A stretch of DNA of 64,000 bases from Chitinophagaceae bacterium (GTDB lineage: Bacteria > Bacteroidota > Bacteroidia > Chitinophagales > Chitinophagaceae). Positions within the stretch are counted from its first letter, which is position 1. The number at the start of each line of letters is the position of its first letter. The stretch lies in the NCBI GenBank assembly GCA_013140985.1, contig JABFRU010000021.1, positions 62,001-126,000 on the forward strand. Reading direction: 5' to 3'. The position numbers and the translations under genes were made by a program. The notes below the pieces were generated by a model. That model was not told where the DNA came from. It did not search any database and saw only the letters and a list, made by a program, of their open reading frames with translations. Of the stretch, positions 46,858-55,479 are shown piece by piece.

Positions 46858-48876
46858 ATGACTTTTGACAGAAAGGAACTATCCAACGAACAGCTTATTG
46901 ATCTTTATAAAAAATTGCTGTGGCCCCGCATGATAGAAGATAAAATGCTGGTGCTGCTGCGGCAGGGAAAAATTTCCAAATGGTTCAGCGGGATAGGACA
47001 GGAAGCAATATCTGTTGGCGCTACATCGGCATTGCAGGAAGATGAATGGATCATGCCCCTGCACAGGAACCTCGGCGTTTTTACTACCCGTAATATGCCA
47101 TTGAATCAATTATTCAAACAATGGCAGGGCGCACAGGAAGGTTACAGCAAAGGAAGAGAGAGAAGTTTTCATTTTGGCAATAAGGAACATCATATCTGCG
47201 GGATGATCTCTCACCTGGGTCCGCAGCTCGCCATTGCAGATGGGGTTGCATTGGCGTATAAATTAAGAAAGGAAAAAAAAGTTGCTCTTGCTTTCACTGG
47301 TGATGGCGGAACAAGTGAAGGTGATTTTCATGAAGCAGTAAACGTAGCAGCGGTGTGGGACCTGCCCGTCATTTTTATTATTGAGAACAATGGTTACGGA
47401 TTAAGTACACCGGTCAATGAACAATACCGTTGCATCAGTTTAGTGGATAAAGCCAAAGGATATGGCATGGAAGGAGTGGCGATTGACGGTAATAATATTT
47501 TATCTGTGTATGATACTATAAAAGGTGTCCGGGATTATTGTATCAGGCATCAGAAGCCTTACTTAATTGAATGTCTCACTTTCAGGATGAGGGGACATGA
47601 AGAAGCCAGCGGAACGAAATATGTACCACAGGACCTGTTCCGATTGTGGGAGCAAAAAGATCCGATCAAGAATTATGAAAGATATCTTATTGAAGCCGGT
47701 GTGATCAATGAAATGAAAGTAGCGGATATAAGAAATGAATTCAAAGAAAAAATCGAAAGTGAATTAGCCATTGGATTTGATACAAAACCTGTCGTGGCAG
47801 ATACAGAAGAGGAATTGGAAGATGTTTATGCAAGAACAGAAGTCAGGGGTCAGAAGCCAGGGGTCAGAATCGTTGATAACTCAGCATCCAATTCTGACAT
47901 CGGGCATCCGACTTCAGACCTTCGCCTCATTGATGCTATTAGCCAGGGGCTGAAACAATCAATGCAGCAACACACAAACTTGATCCTCATGGGCCAGGAT
48001 ATTGCAGAATATGGCGGTGCATTTAAAATAACAGAAGGATTTGTGCAGGAATTCGGAAAAGAAAGAGTGAGAAATACTCCATTATGTGAAAGTGCAATCG
48101 TTGGAACAGCATTGGGATTATCGCTGGAAGGTTATAAGAGCATGATGGAAATGCAGTTTGCTGATTTTGTTACGGTGGGGTTTAATCAAATTGTAAATAA
48201 TTTGGCGAAGATCCATTATCGCTGGGGACAAAATGCAGATGTTGTAATAAGAATGCCGACTGGTGGCGGAGTCGGCGCCGGTCCTTTTCATTCGCAGAGC
48301 AATGAAGCATGGTTCACCAAAGTGCCGGGTCTGAAAGTAGTTTATCCATCTACACCTATTGATGCAAAAGGATTGCTGATCGCTGCGATCAATGATCCAA
48401 ATCCAGTCATGTATTTTGAGCATAAAGCATTGTATCGTTCTGTGAGCGGCCCTGTGCCGGAAGATTATTATGAAATTGAAATTGGAAAAGCAAGACATGT
48501 AAGAGAAGGCGATGAGGTTTCCATTATTACTTATGGAGCCGGCGTTCATTGGGCGGAAGATTACGCTGCCGAGCATCCTGAAATTTCTATCGATATACTT
48601 GACCTTCGAACATTAGCCCCATTGGATTATTTATCAATCCGGGGAGCAGTACAACGAACGGGAAGAGTATTGATATTGCATGAAGACAGCCTGATCGGTG
48701 GTATCGGCGGAGAGATCGCAGCCTGGATCGCTGAGAATTGCTTTGCTATTTTAGATGCACCGGTGATGCGATGTGCGTCGCTGGATACTCCAGTTCCTTT
48801 TTCCATAGAGTTGGAGCAGAATTTCCTTGCTAAATCAAGATTGGATGAGGCCGTTCAGAAACTGATCTCCTATTGA
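46858..48876 (+). CDS. Fused 2-oxoacid dehydrogenase E1 alpha/beta (branched-chain type)
   Basis: 672 residues from the ATG at 46858. Residues 1-325 are E1 alpha with GIGQEAISVGATSAL and the thiamine-diphosphate motif GDGGTSEGDFHEAVNVAAVW...IENN. Residues 358-672 are E1 beta (LILMGQDIAEYGGAF, NTPLCESAIVGTALG, EVSIITYGAG, LRTLAPLD). Fused E1 is common in Bacteroidota. The joint (residues 326-357) is encoded entirely by a palindromic heptad repeat. It probably decarboxylates branched-chain 2-oxoacids with an E2/E3 encoded elsewhere. The track's 31-codon extension upstream contains the promoter and is not coding. Confidence 0.9.
   Translation: MTFDRKELSNEQLIDLYKKLLWPRMIEDKMLVLLRQGKISKWFSGIGQEAISVGATSALQEDEWIMPLHRNLGVFTTRNMPLNQLFKQWQGAQEGYSKGRERSFHFGNKEHHICGMISHLGPQLAIADGVALAYKLRKEKKVALAFTGDGGTSEGDFHEAVNVAAVWDLPVIFIIENNGYGLSTPVNEQYRCISLVDKAKGYGMEGVAIDGNNILSVYDTIKGVRDYCIRHQKPYLIECLTFRMRGHEEASGTKYVPQDLFRLWEQKDPIKNYERYLIEAGVINEMKVADIRNEFKEKIESELAIGFDTKPVVADTEEELEDVYARTEVRGQKPGVRIVDNSASNSDIGHPTSDLRLIDAISQGLKQSMQQHTNLILMGQDIAEYGGAFKITEGFVQEFGKERVRNTPLCESAIVGTALGLSLEGYKSMMEMQFADFVTVGFNQIVNNLAKIHYRWGQNADVVIRMPTGGGVGAGPFHSQSNEAWFTKVPGLKVVYPSTPIDAKGLLIAAINDPNPVMYFEHKALYRSVSGPVPEDYYEIEIGKARHVREGDEVSIITYGAGVHWAEDYAAEHPEISIDILDLRTLAPLDYLSIRGAVQRTGRVLILHEDSLIGGIGGEIAAWIAENCFAILDAPVMRCASLDTPVPFSIELEQNFLAKSRLDEAVQKLISY
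47835..47926. repeat. Palindromic heptad array 4, in frame inside the E1 gene
   Basis: Left arm 47835-47869: AACAGAA, GTCAGGG, GTCAGAA, GCCAGGG, GTCAGAA. Right arm 47892-47926: TTCTGAC, ATCGGGC, ATCCGAC, TTCAGAC, CTTCGCC. GTCAGAA and TTCTGAC are exact complements. Both arms are 35 nt with a 22-nt spacer. The 92 bases encode residues 326-357, precisely the alpha/beta linker. Confidence 0.9.
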
Positions 48877-48921
48877 TCTAAAATAAATAGCCGCAACCTG
48901 CGTTTCATAAAAAACTATTTT

Positions 48922-49863
48922 ATGCGGACGCTGCTCCTTACCTGCCTGGCATCAACCCTGGTTTTATCTTCTTTTGTTCCAAAGAAAAAAAATAAGGTCA
49001 AACTGCCAGAAGAATTTGCCTTCATCCCGCAGGGATCATATTACACAGCAACACCGGAAGAAGATCCTTATTATTACGGCCGAAGCAAAACAATAAAACC
49101 GATGGATTCTTCCAAAATAATATCTGCCGGAAACTTCTATATGTCAAAGTATGAAGTGAGCAATTTGCAATACAGGAATTTTTTTAATGAAGTGGCCCCG
49201 GGATTAACAGGGGAGGAGGTAAAAAAGATCATTTGCGATTCAACCGGCTGGAACAACAGGCCCTATTCTTATGGTGAACCAATGGTGTTGCATTATTATA
49301 CTCATCCTGCTTTCAATAATTATCCAATGGTGAATGTGAGCTATGAAGGCGCCATGAAATATTGTGAATGGCTGCAGAGTACAATACAAAAAGACAATCC
49401 TGATTTTATCATTGAAGTAAAACTTCCTGAAAGAGAACAATGGAGATGGGCTGCGATGGGAGGAAGAGCACAAGCTATGTTTCCCTGGACCAATTATTAC
49501 CTGCGAAATAAAAAAGGAGAGTTGATGTGTAATTTTAGAAAAATAGAAGATTGGAATGTTTACAGGAACAGAACTACCGGTGAAGCAGAAGTAGCAGATA
49601 GGTATTATGCAGGCAGCGTAAGCTTATCTGATAAAGTGTATTATACAGCCAATGTAAAAAGTTTTTACCCCAACGATTATGGTCTTTATAATATGTGCGG
49701 CAATGCTGCTGAAATGATAAGCGAAAAAGGAATTTGTGTCGGTGGCAGTTGGAACGATTATGGCGGCGATGTACATATAAGGGCAGAGGCAACTTATGAC
49801 AGATCGGCGGTTACTGTTGGATTCAGGCCGATCATTATCGCAAAAGAAAAAAAACAGGAATAA
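48922..49863 (+). CDS. SUMF1/FGE-like secreted protein
   Basis: 313 residues. Signal peptide MRTLLLTCLASTLVLSSFVP. The body follows the formylglycine-generating-enzyme-like fold: FAFIPQGSYY, MSKYEVSNLQYRNFFNE, YPMVNVSYEGAMKYCEWL, KLPEREQWRWAAMGG, YGLYNMCGNAAEM and GGSWNDYGGD...VGFRPI. The paired cysteines of true FGE are not evident, so it is more likely a binding or scaffold relative, as in gliding proteins GldK/GldJ. No other gliding gene is adjacent. Confidence 0.8.
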   Translation: MRTLLLTCLASTLVLSSFVPKKKNKVKLPEEFAFIPQGSYYTATPEEDPYYYGRSKTIKPMDSSKIISAGNFYMSKYEVSNLQYRNFFNEVAPGLTGEEVKKIICDSTGWNNRPYSYGEPMVLHYYTHPAFNNYPMVNVSYEGAMKYCEWLQSTIQKDNPDFIIEVKLPEREQWRWAAMGGRAQAMFPWTNYYLRNKKGELMCNFRKIEDWNVYRNRTTGEAEVADRYYAGSVSLSDKVYYTANVKSFYPNDYGLYNMCGNAAEMISEKGICVGGSWNDYGGDVHIRAEATYDRSAVTVGFRPIIIAKEKKQE

Positions 49864-49867
49864 ATTA

Positions 49868-51433
49868 CTATTGATTTTTTAATGCTATCCCGGCTCTTGC
49901 TCCTGTATGTTTTTCATTATCTACGGTCAACACACCATTGACTATTACAAAATGAAAACCTATTGAATAAGCATGAGGTTTATCATAGGTAGAAATATCC
50001 TGCACTTTGTTTTCATCAAAGATCACAATGTCGGCGGCATATCCTTCACGGAGAAGTCCCCGGTCTTTCAATTGGAATTTTTGTGCGGGTAGTGATGTCA
50101 TTCTGCGTATCGCTTCTTCAAGAGAAATAATTTTTTCTTCCCGCACATATTTGGCAAGCACTCTTGCATTAGTGCCGTACCCTCTTGGGTGTGGCATACC
50201 AGCTCCCATTATTCTTATAGTGGCGTCGCTGGCAAACATGTTGAAAGGATATTGCATGATGCGTTTTACATCACTCTCACTCATGCCATGAAATACTGCG
50301 GAAGCGCCACCATTCATCATGATATCAATAACGGTCAGTGCTTCTTCTTTGGCTTTATGTTTTCTTCCTTTCATCAAATTGATCTGCTCAATACTTTTGC
50401 CATTATAGCTTGTGTCGGGAGCATAATAGGCAACAACGGCATAGCCAAAATGTTTCAGCTTTCTTTTTTTCAACCTGGCCAGCATAGAATTGATGACATA
50501 TTTTTTTATCTCCGGTCTTTGCAATCTTGCTTTGATAGAATCCTGCCCATCAGCTAAGATCTCATCCGGTATCAAGGTGCTGATAGATGTGCTACTGGCA
50601 GTATAAGGATATTGATCGATCGTTACTTCGATACCATCTCTTCTTGCCGCTTCGATCATCGGTACTGTTTCTTTACTTCTTCCCCAGTTATGTTGACCGC
50701 TTAGTTTAAAATGCGAGATCTCCACGGGGATCTTTGCTTCTCTTCCTATTGTTAATGCTTCATTGATAGCATAAGTAACACTGTCACCCTCGTCCCGCAT
50801 ATGCGTAGCATATACTCCATTATACTTTGCAGCTGTCTTTGCCAGCTCAACTATCTCCGGGGTTTTTGTATAAGTGCCGGGTATATATATCAAACCTGTT
50901 GATAAACCAACAGCTCCGTCCTTCATCGCTTTATCAACAATGTCATCCATCTTTCTCATTTCATCGGGGCTTGCATCCCTGTTGGCCCTGCCCATTACTG
51001 CTTTACGAACATCGTTGTGGCCAATAAGAGAAGCTACATTGATAGAGAGTTTTAATGAATCTATCCATTTAAAATATTTACCAATATCAACGTTGGAAGA
51101 ACCGCAGTTACCGGTGATACAGGTGGTGACACCATCATAGATAAAACTTTGTGCTTTGGGGTCCCTGTCCTCATCACCTTCGAGATGCGTATGCACATCG
51201 ATAAAACCGGGAGCAACGATCATTCCTTTGGCATCAATGATTTTTTTAGCAGCAAGATTTACATCACGACCGATCTTAATGATCTTGCCATCTTTGATTG
51301 CAATCGTTCCATTATACCAGCTATTGCCGGCGCCATCAATTATTTTTCCGTTTGTGATCAGGATATCACAAGTTTGCTGTGCCTTGCCGGCAAAGAAAAA
51401 AAGAAATAAAAGGCATGTAAAATATAACCGCAT
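49868..51433 (-). CDS. N-acyl-D-amino-acid deacylase family amidohydrolase, secreted
   Basis: 521 residues. Signal peptide MRLYFTCLLFLFFFAGKAQ. Amidohydrolase features: ILITNGKIIDGAG, APGFIDVHTHLEGD (metal-binding HxH), ATHMRDEGDSV and PVEISHFKLSG. FASDATIRIMGAGMPHPRGYGT and REGYAADIVIFDE complete the family pattern. D-aminoacylases cleave N-acyl groups from D-amino acids, or process dipeptides in relatives. A periplasmic location suggests peptide or peptidoglycan scavenging. Confidence 0.88.
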   Translation of the reverse strand: MRLYFTCLLFLFFFAGKAQQTCDILITNGKIIDGAGNSWYNGTIAIKDGKIIKIGRDVNLAAKKIIDAKGMIVAPGFIDVHTHLEGDEDRDPKAQSFIYDGVTTCITGNCGSSNVDIGKYFKWIDSLKLSINVASLIGHNDVRKAVMGRANRDASPDEMRKMDDIVDKAMKDGAVGLSTGLIYIPGTYTKTPEIVELAKTAAKYNGVYATHMRDEGDSVTYAINEALTIGREAKIPVEISHFKLSGQHNWGRSKETVPMIEAARRDGIEVTIDQYPYTASSTSISTLIPDEILADGQDSIKARLQRPEIKKYVINSMLARLKKRKLKHFGYAVVAYYAPDTSYNGKSIEQINLMKGRKHKAKEEALTVIDIMMNGGASAVFHGMSESDVKRIMQYPFNMFASDATIRIMGAGMPHPRGYGTNARVLAKYVREEKIISLEEAIRRMTSLPAQKFQLKDRGLLREGYAADIVIFDENKVQDISTYDKPHAYSIGFHFVIVNGVLTVDNEKHTGARAGIALKNQ

Positions 51434-51468
51434 ACTGCAATTTCGAGTATTTATTTATAATTTGGAAT

Positions 51469-52098
51469 ATGCCTTTTGAAATAGCGGAGATAAAATCTTA
51501 CCTGCCGGCTTTTGGCAATGAGTTGCTTGCTGAAATTGCTGCTGCGGGTTCTATTATGGAAGTGCCGGAAGGAAAAGAAATATTAAGAGAAGGGCAATAT
51601 ATCAAAACAGTGCCGATCGTATTGCTGGGCCTGGTAAAAGTATTTACAAGAACAGAAGAAAAGGAATTACTGCTTTACTACATTGGTTCTGCACAAAGTT
51701 GCATTATGTCATTTTCGGCAGGACTAACTAATTCGCCCAGCCGCATATTTGCGATTACAGAAGAGCCGACTACCCTGTTGCTGCTGCCGGCAGCTAAATT
51801 GAATAAATGGATAAAACAATACCCCGCATTGAATGAGTTGTTTTACCAGCAATATAACCTGCGTTATACCGAAATGCTGAATACCATCAACTCGCTTTTG
51901 TTTGAAAGAATGGATCACCGCCTGCATAATTATCCGCAGGAGAAAAGTAAACTGAAAGGAGAAAAAATACTGAATCTTCGCCATAAAGAAATTGCTGCAG
52001 AATTGGGAACTGCCCGTGAGGTGATTACCAGGGTGTTAAAAAAACTGGAACAGGAAGGAAAAATCAGGCACCGGCCCGGAGGAATAGAAATTATCTGA
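51469..52098 (+). CDS. Crp/Fnr family transcriptional regulator
   Basis: 209 residues. Cyclic-nucleotide-binding-like barrel at about 20-120 (EVPEGKEILREGQYIKTVPIV), dimerisation helix, and a winged helix with HKEIAAELGTAREVITRVLKKLEQEGKI. There is no N-terminal Cys cluster, so not an oxygen-sensing Fnr. The following small membrane genes (52166 and 52274) are in the same direction and often accompany such regulators in Bacteroidota. Inducer unknown. Divergent from the D-aminoacylase gene. Confidence 0.9.
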   Translation: MPFEIAEIKSYLPAFGNELLAEIAAAGSIMEVPEGKEILREGQYIKTVPIVLLGLVKVFTRTEEKELLLYYIGSAQSCIMSFSAGLTNSPSRIFAITEEPTTLLLLPAAKLNKWIKQYPALNELFYQQYNLRYTEMLNTINSLLFERMDHRLHNYPQEKSKLKGEKILNLRHKEIAAELGTAREVITRVLKKLEQEGKIRHRPGGIEII

Positions 52099-52165
52099 AC
52101 AGGTGACCATAGTCACCGCATTTCACCTGCCAACCTTATTAGTTTTACATTCAAAACCCGGGACA

Positions 52166-52255
52166 ATGAAACACAAATGGATCAGGGTACTGTTGGTTTG
52201 TATTCTTTGTGCTGCCATCGTAACCGGCATTGTCTTGCTGGTAAGATTTTTTTAA
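52166..52255 (+). CDS. 29-aa single-helix membrane peptide, missing from the track
   Basis: ATG at 52166 opens MKHKWIRVLLVCILCAAIVT followed by GIVLLVRFF and TAA. A positively charged head followed by one membrane helix. It sits between the Crp gene and the DUF2892 gene, 18 bp before the latter, in the same direction. Small-protein character is clear but no homologue comes to mind. Confidence 0.5.
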   Translation: MKHKWIRVLLVCILCAAIVTGIVLLVRFF

Positions 52256-52273
52256 TCATTTAAATTAATTTTT

Positions 52274-52483
52274 ATGAAACCTAACATGGGAACCGCCGAT
52301 CGTATTATCAGGGTATTATTAGCTGCTGTATTTGCGTACTTGTATTTCAGTGGCACCGTAACCGGAATACCGGGAATTGTATTGATAGTGCTGGGTGCAG
52401 TATTTGTATTAACCAGCCTGGTAAGTTTTTGCCCGTTATATACACTGGTGGGTCTGAATACCTGTCCAAAAAAACAGGCCTGA
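52274..52483 (+). CDS. DUF2892 (YgaP-like transmembrane) protein
   Basis: 69 residues with two membrane helices. MGTADRIIRVLLAAVFAYLY and SFCPLYTLVGLNTC match the DUF2892 family, named after the membrane part of YgaP. The C-terminal Cys pair (CPLYTLVGLNTC) is conserved in the family. Adjacent Crp regulator and micro-ORF suggest one operon. Often linked to sulfur or redox stress, which is inference here. Confidence 0.85.
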   Translation: MKPNMGTADRIIRVLLAAVFAYLYFSGTVTGIPGIVLIVLGAVFVLTSLVSFCPLYTLVGLNTCPKKQA

Positions 52484-52503
52484 TGAAAAAAGGATAAAAA
52501 AAT

Positions 52504-52530
52504 AAGGCGGTGATCGCAAGCCGCCTTTTA
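52504..52530. terminator. Bidirectional terminator
   Basis: AAGGCGG-TGATCGCAAG-CCGCCTTTT, with A-rich sequence before and T-rich after. It lies between DUF2892 (+) and a minus-strand gene ending at 52528, so it serves both. Confidence 0.8.
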
Positions 52531-53073
52531 CGTTTCTTTACTTCCCTTCTCTCCAATAAAATACTGCTCTTTGTTTTTAAACAAAACATTGAATGTAGTG
52601 AGTGAGCCATAGCAGCGGGTAATATACTGCTGGATATTTACCTTTTCTTCATCACTCAGGTTCTTGCTGCTGTTGATGTTTTGTTCCAGCACCCTTAATC
52701 TATCCCGTAGCATTACGATCTTGTGAAAAAAATCTTCGATAGGAATTTCTTTTGGCTTCAGGGTTTTGTCAAGCGGCTGCAATAACATCATTCCTTTTAT
52801 CCATTTATCGCCCAGCGGAACATTTTCTGTAATGCCGCCCCACATCTTTAATATCTTGAGCAAAGATTTTTCTACTTCGCTGGTAGTTTCAATTTCTGCG
52901 GAAATATCAGCAGGAATAATTTCTTCCAGGCCGGTATCCGTTTTATCAATTTCTTTAATGCCTGTATTGATAAAAGAGATAAGATAAGTGGCGTATTTAA
53001 TACCGATGATCACTCCCGGACCATGCTGGGTGTGTTGTAATCTTGTGCCGATACCCAATGTTGTTTGATCCAT
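52528..53073 (-). CDS. Unassigned soluble protein with SH3-like N-terminus
   Basis: 181 residues from the ATG at 53073 (MDQTTLGIGTRLQHTQHGPG); the track start is 7 codons earlier and inside repeat-rich sequence. The N-terminal LGIGTRLQHTQHGPGVIIGI resembles a small CarD/SH3-like barrel, followed by a long helical region (DTGLEEIIPADISAEIETTS... and QNINSSKNLSDEEKVNIQQY). No catalytic motif. It is the last gene of the minus-strand run and downstream of a palindromic array. Confidence 0.6.
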   Translation of the reverse strand: MDQTTLGIGTRLQHTQHGPGVIIGIKYATYLISFINTGIKEIDKTDTGLEEIIPADISAEIETTSEVEKSLLKILKMWGGITENVPLGDKWIKGMMLLQPLDKTLKPKEIPIEDFFHKIVMLRDRLRVLEQNINSSKNLSDEEKVNIQQYITRCYGSLTTFNVLFKNKEQYFIGEKGSKET

Positions 53074-53083
53074 ATTAGAAAAT

Positions 53084-53182
53084 TTAAAACTCAAATAGCA
53101 AGTTCCAAATAAATTTCAAATTTAAATAATCAATACTGTGCATAGGCATCAGCGATTGGAATTTTGTAATTGGGATTTAAAA
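53084..53182. repeat. Palindromic heptad array 5 (7-nt period)
   Basis: Left arm 53084-53125: TTAAAAC, TCAAATA, GCAAGTT, CCAAATA, AATTTCA, AATTTAA. Right arm 53154-53181: GATTGGA, ATTTTGT, AATTGGG, ATTTAAA. CCAAAT/ATTTGG-type complementarity in an AT-rich version. It occupies the gap between the acylase stop and the next minus-strand start (10 nt away). Confidence 0.65.
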
Positions 53183-55393
53183 TTATTCTCCCGGATGATA
53201 TCTTCTTTCCACATGCTTCAACACATCTTCTTTGTAAAATAGAACATCTTTGAATACTCCTTTGCTGTACATCAGCCCCTGGTCAAAAAAATGTTTTGAT
53301 TGCGGATCGCCGTTTTGACCGCCGGCCAGCAATGATCTTGCTTTTATTTTTTTTCCGAACTCTACTGCACAAATAAAACTATTGCCATGTACCCCATATC
53401 TTTTAGTGGTATTAGAAAATGTACGGCTGGTATAAGAAGGCAGACAGCCCCATTGTGCTGAGGCAAAACCTACCGGGATACTTGGCTGCGTATCCTCAAA
53501 CTTATTATCTATATCAGAATATATCCGTTGAAATCGATTGATCCTCCCCCAGGGTATTTGCCAGCGACCAAAATTTTTATCAAGATCATTGACAACAGAT
53601 AATAATGGTAATAAAAGCTCCTGTGCTGATGCAGTAGCAGCAAATTGTTTGGTTTTTCCCACCTGGTCATCATCGCCGGGAGGAACAACTTTAGTGAGAA
53701 GTATCGACGGTAATAATTTTTGTCCCCATTCAATAGCTAATGTAGTGGCAATTGAATTTTCAGTGGAGCGGTAGTCCCAGCTCTTCAAAACATGCACAGG
53801 CCCCACCAGCAATGCGTATAAAGAATCCTCATACCCGATATTTTTTTCAAATGCATTTACAAGAGCCGGGACCAATATTTCAAATGCCGAAAGCCTTGTA
53901 TCATAACCGGCTTTGATCACTTTATCAATAGTATAATTATTCCCTTCGTTCAATACTCTTACTGCATTGAGACCACGAAAATTTTCTCCATCAGGCGCCA
54001 TATAAGCAGGATAGTTTGTTTTGACCGGGCTGCTTATTCCGGCCGCAGTAAAAGGAGTAGAGTTGCAATTCTGCAACCAGCCATTTATAGGATTGATGCT
54101 TTGCACTATTTCATTTATATCATGATAACCTTTCCATTCGGTAGCGGTAATACTTCCATCTACCGCTTTACTCCAGTCATATTTTGCATCCCTTTCAGGA
54201 ATGCGGTTACCATGCCAGTAAGCAATATTTCCTTCTGCATCGGCATAGACGGTGTTATTGGAAATATTTCCTTCTAAATCTAATGTTTTTTTGAAGTTTT
54301 CAAAACTGGTTGCTTTGTTGCGGAGCCAGCATTGCGCCAGACCATTCGCTAAACGATTATCAGCTTTTACACTCAGCCAATGACCATTTTTTTTAGCCAT
54401 TACCGGACCATGATGGGTGAACCATGCCCTGGTAATGATCGTTCTCATGGCTTCGCCATCCTTGTAATCAATATCAATCATCTTATACGCTACAGGTATT
54501 TCTTTGTTATTGTATTCATACACCCATTTACTTTTTTTAAGAAAAATTTTTTCAATATAGGTGTCAGCAGCATCAACAGCGCTGGAAGTGTGCATCCATC
54601 CGCAATGTTCATTGAAACCCTGGTAAATAAAAAATTGTCCCCAGGTAACAGCTCCGTAAACATTCAGACCTTCTTCACTCACCATATGTACTTCCGGCCG
54701 GAAATAAAAAGTTACATGGGGGTTGATATAAAGAATAGCATTGCCCGATTCTGTGATCTTTGGAGAAAAAGCAAAGCCATTTGAACCAGTTGATTTTTCT
54801 TCAGGAGAAGCCGGAGAGAGCGATGCAGGATCTGGATTTGCCTGGCTAAGGTCGTTCGGATTGCCATAAAGATTTTTCACATCCACAGCAGTAATATCTG
54901 CTGTATTGATCGCACCAATGCTTCCGTCTGTCCACAAAAAAGGATACCATGGTTCAAACTTTGTCAGCAGCGCCGGTTTGGTGGCAGGATGTTTATGCAA
55001 ATAATAATTGATGCCGCCTGCAAAAGCGTTGCAGAGTTTTTTCAGCCAGTCGGGGGCCTTTTCATAATCTTTTTTTGCATCACCTTCATCAATGATCATC
55101 CTTATCAGCAGGTCATGGTACAGTTCGCCTTTGCCTTTTATTTCAGCCATGCGGCCCAGCTTCTCCACATAATTCATCTCTACTCTTTTATAATCATCTT
55201 CGCATTGTGCATACAATAAACCAAACACCGCATCGGCATCTGTTTTTCCATAAATGTGCGGCACACCATAATTATCCCGGATGATAGTAACATCATTGGC
55301 TTGTTTTTGCCAGCGGGTAATTTCTTCTTTGGAAAAAGTTTGTGCAAATAATTGCAGCGGAAGAAAAAAAATGGATAGGAGAAAAAATTTCAT
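53183..55393 (-). CDS. Penicillin acylase family (Ntn-hydrolase), secreted
   Basis: 736 residues. Signal peptide MKFFLLSIFFLPLQLFAQ. The precursor has an N-terminal chain, a linker, and the autocatalytic nucleophile Ser204 in EKSTGSNGFAFSP, where cleavage would free the beta chain. Other family marks are RDNYGVPHIYGKTDADAVFG, INPHVTFYFRPEVHMVSEEG and WMHTSSAVDAADTY. Family members hydrolyse acylated amines, including N-acyl homoserine lactones in some cases; the substrate here is unknown. Its start is 23 nt after an array. Confidence 0.9.
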   Translation of the reverse strand: MKFFLLSIFFLPLQLFAQTFSKEEITRWQKQANDVTIIRDNYGVPHIYGKTDADAVFGLLYAQCEDDYKRVEMNYVEKLGRMAEIKGKGELYHDLLIRMIIDEGDAKKDYEKAPDWLKKLCNAFAGGINYYLHKHPATKPALLTKFEPWYPFLWTDGSIGAINTADITAVDVKNLYGNPNDLSQANPDPASLSPASPEEKSTGSNGFAFSPKITESGNAILYINPHVTFYFRPEVHMVSEEGLNVYGAVTWGQFFIYQGFNEHCGWMHTSSAVDAADTYIEKIFLKKSKWVYEYNNKEIPVAYKMIDIDYKDGEAMRTIITRAWFTHHGPVMAKKNGHWLSVKADNRLANGLAQCWLRNKATSFENFKKTLDLEGNISNNTVYADAEGNIAYWHGNRIPERDAKYDWSKAVDGSITATEWKGYHDINEIVQSINPINGWLQNCNSTPFTAAGISSPVKTNYPAYMAPDGENFRGLNAVRVLNEGNNYTIDKVIKAGYDTRLSAFEILVPALVNAFEKNIGYEDSLYALLVGPVHVLKSWDYRSTENSIATTLAIEWGQKLLPSILLTKVVPPGDDDQVGKTKQFAATASAQELLLPLLSVVNDLDKNFGRWQIPWGRINRFQRIYSDIDNKFEDTQPSIPVGFASAQWGCLPSYTSRTFSNTTKRYGVHGNSFICAVEFGKKIKARSLLAGGQNGDPQSKHFFDQGLMYSKGVFKDVLFYKEDVLKHVERRYHPGE

Positions 55394-55415
55394 ACCGTAA
55401 GTTAACGAAATGAGA

Positions 55416-55479
55416 GAAGCCGGGAAGTCCGGAAGTCAGAAAGACTGCTTCCGGACTTTCTGACTTCCGGCCTACCTCT
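55416..55479. repeat. Palindromic octad array 6 (8-nt period)
   Basis: Left arm 55416-55447: GAAGCCGG, GAAGTCCG, GAAGTCAG, AAAGACTG. Right arm 55448-55479: CTTCCGGA, CTTTCTGA, CTTCCGGC, CTACCTCT. A perfect 15-bp inverted repeat, CCGGAAGTCAGAAAG (55429-55443) and CTTTCTGACTTCCGG (55456-55470), with a 12-nt loop. The right arm reaches into the stop codon of the upstream gene. Confidence 0.9.
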
